Source: Callorhinus ursinus (lineage: Eukaryota; Chordata; Mammalia; Carnivora; Otariidae). Taken from it: 64,000 nt of DNA. The stretch covers positions 11,478,419-11,542,418 of the forward strand of contig NW_020312902.1 in assembly GCF_003265705.1 (NCBI RefSeq). The letters are read 5' to 3'. A program made the position numbers and the translations under genes. This document shows positions 58,706 to 64,000 of this stretch, piece after piece (position 1 is the stretch's first letter; each line of letters begins with the position of its first letter). The notes under the pieces are model-generated. The model made no database searches. It saw only the letters and a program-made list of their open reading frames with translations, and was not told where the DNA came from.

Positions 58706-61700
58706 AATATATTGGGGAAAGAAGATTTTTTAAAAAATTATCTATGTCACCTGTGTACTTAATTAATGGATGTAAAGCTTGCCGCATACTGTATATCACA
58801 GGTAATCGAAGGTTGACTTCCCTCTGTTATTGAACTCGAATGTCAGTTCTTGGTGTAATTTATTGCCATGGCACATGAAGGAGGGGACAAATATTAATTT
58901 GATTTCAGTGTGTAGGTTGACACTGTTATGCTGCATGTCTATAGCGATGTTTCCATAAGTGTCAGAAGCTGGTATGCTAGTAAAAGGAAGATAAATTTAT
59001 TCCCATTTGTGTCTCCTGGTTGTATTTCCTTCTGTTAGCATCAGAGGGTTGTTGAAAAACAAATATATGTTGGGCCTATTTGAATTCCTGATCCTGAGCT
59101 CTGTGCTGTGCTGTCACCAGAGAATTAACTTTAGGTGGAGGGACATGGGACAGTCATGATAGAGCAGCCTCCCTGTGAGCAGAGGCCAGGGAGTTGTGCA
59201 TGTCAAAGAAGCTGGTAGCCAGGGGCGGGGGCTTGCCCTGTGTGTCATAGAACAAGAGAAAAGCAGCCTTTACTGGAGAACTTCAGAAAACCCTTCCTTT
59301 TCTTTCAGGTGAGGTTTCTGAAATACTGTTCATCCATAAATCAAGCTGGGGCACTTTCAGTTCCGTTCTCCTGTTTCCAAAGGGAAATGGTGTGCTGAAG
59401 AGTTATTCCTCAGCACGGCTTTATTTCTTCCTCCTGCTGGGATGTATTAGCAAGGTCATCACCTTTGGTTTATTGGCTTCAAACAATCTGTGATTGCAGA
59501 GGATTATGACTTCTTAGCTTGCAGAAGCAGGAGATGCAATCAATTCATGAAAGGCACAGGACTCTTTTTTTTTTCTTTTAAAAAATGTATATTTATTTCT
59601 GCCAGCATTTCTGGGGACCAGGACTTAAAAGAGCTTTTTGAAAAGAATTTATCTTTGAGTGTCCTGCTTCTTTGCCCCTTTCAAATAAGAACATTGAATC
59701 AGGCCAGTGTGAACTTAGCTTTAACTCTTTGAGTTTGAAAGAAAGAAGATGACTTGATCAAAGTCTGTCTTCTCCATTCCCAACTCTAAACCACATTAAT
59801 TGGGAAATTTATACTTGCTGCATTATGCATTATTCCAGATGCTTGGAAATAATTTGGGACTTGGATTAGCCATGCCTGTAATAAGTCGATGCATAAATTC
59901 TTTTCTTTGGTGGGACAAGGAGATTTCTTCATCTGAAAACCCTTAGAACTTGATTAGTATTTATTGTGAAATTTTTCTCACTTATATTCTCATTTCCCAA
60001 CTTCCTAGATCACCCGTTCTTGATTTATTTTTGCCTTCTCTCAGTTGGGAATCCATCACTTCTGACCTCAAAGGAGCGTGTCAGAATTTAAACCACTCTC
60101 TTCCTTCTACATTGCATGAGACATTTCCTCTTGTTGGGTTGCAGAAAGCAATCCCAACAACCTGTCTCTTCAAAACTGAAATGAATGTTATACGATGGAG
60201 ACTATACTTTTACCAGGTGACAGTGGGTCCCAGCCTGTAGTAGCCTTAGCAATCAGAGTTTCGCTGACGTCAAATGATTCTAGTTACTGCTGCTTTCTTG
60301 ATAGAGGTCTGGCCTCTAATTTTCCCTTCTTGGCAGCACTGCAAAGAGGCTGATGCTCTTGATGCTGAGATGATCTGTGAATCTATGGACTCTGCCTATA
60401 TCTATTACATTTTTTTTTTTAATTTGGGCCAGTTTTAGAGTATCTACAAAACTGGAAGACTCTTACTCAAAAGGGCTCTGCTTACATTTTCCATTGGCTT
60501 GTTTGAAACCAACATGATACAATTGTTCCTCCAATCACTAGGAAGCATTTGGAGCTGCAGAAGGGGGCAACAGAAGTCAGCTACTGTCTGGACTCTGGTC
60601 AGCTAAGAAGGCTGCCTCCATGACAGTCCTGATTAGCTTAGCTAATGGCAGCATGGCATTGGTAGCCCGAGGTACATCGGTTTGCCACCTTTGCTCCTGG
60701 GTACTAACTCATCTGTGTTCTTCACCTTTTCCAGATACAGCTCTGCAGGGTATATTCAGACTGAAACTTAGAGCAATTTCACTTACTCCAAAGACCCATT
60801 GTAGTTGGGCAAAGGTCAAGGTACTGGTACCAGTCTAGTTTATAGTGGCAAACATCAAGCTGATGGATGTGGGGTGTGATAAGCCTTGAAATAGGTCTTG
60901 TAGACTAGAGCAGATTTAGATTGTGGATTTTGGTTCCTCTTGCCTCTAGTTCCTGGGCCATCTTTCTTCATTGATTTGACACTTTCTGTCACCCAGTAGT
61001 TCCTGTACCCACTGGAAATAATGCTACCCTTTCTTTCTTATGGATTCTTTATCCTCCTGGAGGAGATAGAGTTGAGATGTGTAATTACCCTCATGGGCCC
61101 TCATTTCCCTCAGAGAATACACATGTGCTAATTTAAGATTAGATTGAGTTTTTATTGTATTTAAGCAAGGGCAGAGATTTATCAAAAACTGGGTGGTCAC
61201 CAAGAACTGTTAGTGATTTTGTCTGTGAAAGATGGTCTGCAGCCCTATCTGAAAGTCCAGTGTTTTGATTTTCCAAGATGCTTCTGGAGTTGAGGCTTAC
61301 ATTATATTCAAGAACAGTCTTTGCACTTGATGCTTCCTTTTAAGTTTTCATTTTCCTCCAGGGCTAATGTCATCATCATCAAACCTGTCATCATCATGGC
61401 CACAGCTGATCTGTGGAGGAAATCATGGTTCACTAAATCCCTGAACAATAGCTCTGCTTCCAGCTTCCCAATGTCCATGAAAACCTCATTCCCTACAATT
61501 ACATTTCATGTTAGTTTGCTGTGAGGAAAAAATGTCTTTGAAGCTCCAGATGCAGAGTAGGGCTCATTAAATGTAAGTTCCCTCTTTCAATAGTATGTTC
61601 ATACTTCGTTTTTTTCTTAATGGCCGAAGACGTTGACTTCAAGCCACTGAAAATTGCATGGGGGCTAGTAGAAAACCTGTTCTCAGATTGGCTCACCAAA

Positions 61701-62098
61701 TCAGGGCTCCGGTCATGGACTTGAGTATCTTCTCACTGCATTTCATCTCAGTTTTGTGCTCTTTTCTGGGCATAGGATCCTGGGGTTGTGAGTTAGTAGC
61801 AGTCCTGTTGTTCTGCCTCAGAAAATCATGCAACTGTGGTCCAAGATACCACTCAGGGCCCAAGTGGACATAGGAAGGAAAGAGCTTGGTGAAGTGCCTC
61901 TGTCACAGCTGATGCTTTGGGGCCAAGTTGAAAGTTAGGAAAGAGGGGAGTTGAGATTTTCAGCAGTGAATCTGCATTTAAGAATGTTAGTTTCCTGCAT
62001 CATACTGCAAAGATCACTTTTGCAGATTTTCAGGAGGTAGAAAAGAAAAGTTAATATTCAAATGTGGTTCAATCAGATGGTGATAGAGGTATGTACTC
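58706..62098. other. Unique intronic DNA, candidate conserved stretches
   Basis: No exon or named repeat recognised over about 3.4 kb. 59290-59520 and 59800-59900 are complex, repeat-free and include motifs such as CTGCATTATGCATTATTCC; they may be conserved regulatory DNA. Unproven. Confidence 0.45.
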
Positions 62099-62174
62099 AA
62101 AAGAACAGAGCTTAAAAACAAACCACAAAACCAAAAAAAAGAAAGAAAAAAACAAAAAAAAAGAACAGAGCTTA
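62099..62174 (+). mobile_element. Poly(A)-only retrotransposition scar
   Basis: A 16-bp AAAAGAACAGAGCTTA occurs at 62099-62114 and 62159-62174. Between them lie 44 bases, almost only A with a few C and G. This is the structure of an insertion whose body was lost by extreme 5' truncation. Confidence 0.8.
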
Positions 62175-62572
62175 CAGGATGCCAGTTTTTAAATTTCATT
62201 CTTAAGTTTCAGAGTATTTTTAGAAATGTTAGAAATTCTAAATGAAAATTGAATAAGCATTATCTCCCTAGATTTTCTCAAAATTTGCAGATACATAAAA
62301 ATGTTTAATCTGTTAGATCAGTACTTTAGTCAGTCCTATAAAGAGTAAATAGTATGTCTTGTGTGTGTTTTGAAAGCTGGTATGAACACATCCTGTGCAC
62401 TGCCACTAATTGTGTGATCTCAGCCAAATCATTTTATTTCATAGAGTCCCAAGCTCCCCCATTTATAAGAAGAAAAGTACGTACTAGATGTGATGTAGGA
62501 AAGACATTAGGGTTCAAAGCTGATGGCCAAGAAAGAATTCTTGAGTTGTCTTTGGTGCAAAAAGGTGGTTTT
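62175..62572. other. Unique intronic DNA
   Basis: Nothing recognised. Confidence 0.5.
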
Positions 62573-64000
62573 AGGAGGCGGAGCAAGATGGCGGAGGAGT
62601 AGGAGACCTAGATTTCGTCTGGTCTCAGGAATTCAGCTGAATAGGGATCAAACCATTCTGAACACCTACGAACTCAACAGGAGATCGAAGAGGAGAGTAG
62701 CAACAACTCTCTGAACAGAGAAGCGACCACTTACTGGAAGGTAGGACCTGCGGAGAAGTGAATCCGAGGCGATATTCGGGAGGATAGACGGCGGGGGAGG
62801 GGCCTCCGTTGGCCGCTTCTGGCAAGTGATAGAGCCGCGGAGCACAAAATCGGACCTTTCAGAAGTTGGCTCAGCTGAGGGACGTCGCTGCAGTGGCTAA
62901 GCAGGGGGTGGAATCCTCCCGGGACAGTGTGGTCTCAGGAGCCTCGGGGTCACAGAAAGACCGGGGGTGCCTGAGTGCGCCAGAGCTCCCAGGTATCGGA
63001 GCGGGGAAGCTGGCTGCAGAGACGGAGCCGAGGCGCGGGCTCTCAGCTCGGGGTTGCCAAAAACTGTGATCCGCGGCCCAGTCGGACCACTGCTCCTCCA
63101 GCAGGGACCCAACAAGCGGCAGAGCTGGGGAGACTCCCCTTCCTTCCCGGGGAGGAGCGGCACGGGAACGCACCGCAGGGATCTGCTGGGTTTGGAGACT
63201 CCACACGGGGTCGGGTGCCAGAGATAGCAACGCTCGGTCACAGGCCGGGTGAGCACGGAGTGCGGCCGGAGACCGGGGACACGGGAGTGACTGCTTTTCT
63301 CTGGGGGCACACTGAGGAGCGGGGCCCCGAGTTCTCAGCTCCTCCGGGTGGAGATTGGGAGGCCACCATTTTTGCCCTGGTCCTCCAAGGCTGTACCAAG
63401 AGCTTGCAGGGAACAAAAGCTCCTGAGATCAAACCCGAGCAGCTTGCTTAGCCCGGACCGGCAAGGGCGGGGCGATTCAGCCTCCGGCAAAGACATTTGG
63501 AAACCACAGCAACAGGCCCCTCCCCCAGAAGATCAGCAGGAACAGCCAGCAAGCCAAGACCAAGTTTACCGATCAAGGAGAATGGGAGAACTCCTGCGCT
63601 AGGGGAATACTGCACATAGAATTCATGGGTTTTTTTTTACCATGATTCATTAGTTCATCAAAGTTAATTTTTGTTAACTGTTTTTTTTCTTTATTTTTCT
63701 TTTTCCCTTTTTCAACCAACATCTTATCAATCTCTTTTAAAAAAAACACATTTTTTATTTTTCATTTTTAGAGTCATATTTTATCCCTTCATAGTAGTTA
63801 CCCTTATATTTGGCATACATATATAAGTTGTTCTCTCTTTAAAATTTTGAGATACAGTTTCTTCTAACAGATCAAAATATACGCTAAATCACTAGTGTAT
63901 GGCTCTGTTCTAGTCTCCTGCCTGATCACATTCTCTCCCTTTTTTCTTTTTTTTTCTTCTTCTTTCTTTTTTCAAAAAACTTCTTATCAAGTCCTTTTAT
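62573..64000 (+). mobile_element. L1 5'UTR, plus strand, runs off the window
   Basis: Starts AGGAGGCGGAGCAAGATGGCGG with an intact YY1-like site. It matches 30082-31480 along its length and includes the segment missing at the N gap. The T-rich leader begins near 63650. ORF1 would start a few hundred bases past the edge, so its coding state is unknown. Confidence 0.95.

Larger units (their letters stand above)
47181..64000 (+). other. SORCS1: Downstream intron of the SorCS gene (partial, probably intron 2)
   Basis: After the donor no next exon, expected to begin with a Ser-Thr-Asp-Tyr-Gly-type reading, could be found up to the right edge. The stretch holds only repeats and unique noncoding DNA. 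Confidence 0.65.

Noticed and set aside
1..64000. Endogenous retrovirus or LTR
   Set aside because: No paired LTRs, primer-binding site or retroviral gene motif was seen; the transcriptase here is of L1 type.
47181..64000. Next SorCS exon
   Set aside because: No segment with acceptor, matching phase and the expected reading was found by eye.

Overview
The window is mammalian nuclear DNA from a caniform carnivore, most likely an arctoid such as a bear, panda, seal or mustelid. The evidence is at least 21 copies of the carnivore tRNA-Lys-derived CAN SINE (SINEC family), many with clear target-site duplications, plus carnivore-type LINE-1 (L1) sequence. Nothing here looks prokaryotic, plasmid-borne or viral: there are no operons, no ribosome-binding sites and no dense open frames.

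I find one host coding segment, a 68-bp internal exon at 47113-47180 on the + strand. It has a good branch point, polypyrimidine tract, AG acceptor and GT donor. It encodes VILILTKLYDYNLGSITESSLW plus two bases of the next codon, which I recognise as the early VPS10-domain exon of a SorCS sorting receptor. SORCS1 is more likely than SORCS3; SORCS2 differs here. Both candidates are very large genes with huge introns, so 1-47112 reads as upstream intron and 47181-64000 as downstream intron.

Layout. 1-665 is the 5' end of an L1 on the - strand that broke a SINE at 666-809. 811-12440 is unique intron with eight more SINEs and a GT-rich minisatellite. 12440-13790 is an old L1. 14.8-30 kb holds ten more SINEs, a 3' L1 fragment, MIR/L2 relics and a hAT-type DNA transposon. 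30082-37082 is a complete but dead L1 with 5'UTR, ORF1, ORF2, 3'UTR and a 17-bp target-site duplication; it contains a 10-N assembly gap. 42.0-43.6 kb is a nest of an old L1M, a younger 5'-inverted L1 and a SINE. 47.1 kb is the exon. 47.2-62.5 kb is intron with a short L1 tail, three SINEs and several MIR/L2 relics. 62573-64000 is the 5'UTR of a third L1 running off the right edge.

Sixteen of the 21 SINEs lie antisense to the host gene. I found no undescribed biological system. The observations most worth a second look are a tiny poly(A)-only insertion with a 16-bp duplication, overlapping open frames shared by the L1 5'UTRs, the twin-primed L1, the 60-bp periodic minisatellite, and a few unique segments that could be conserved regulatory elements.
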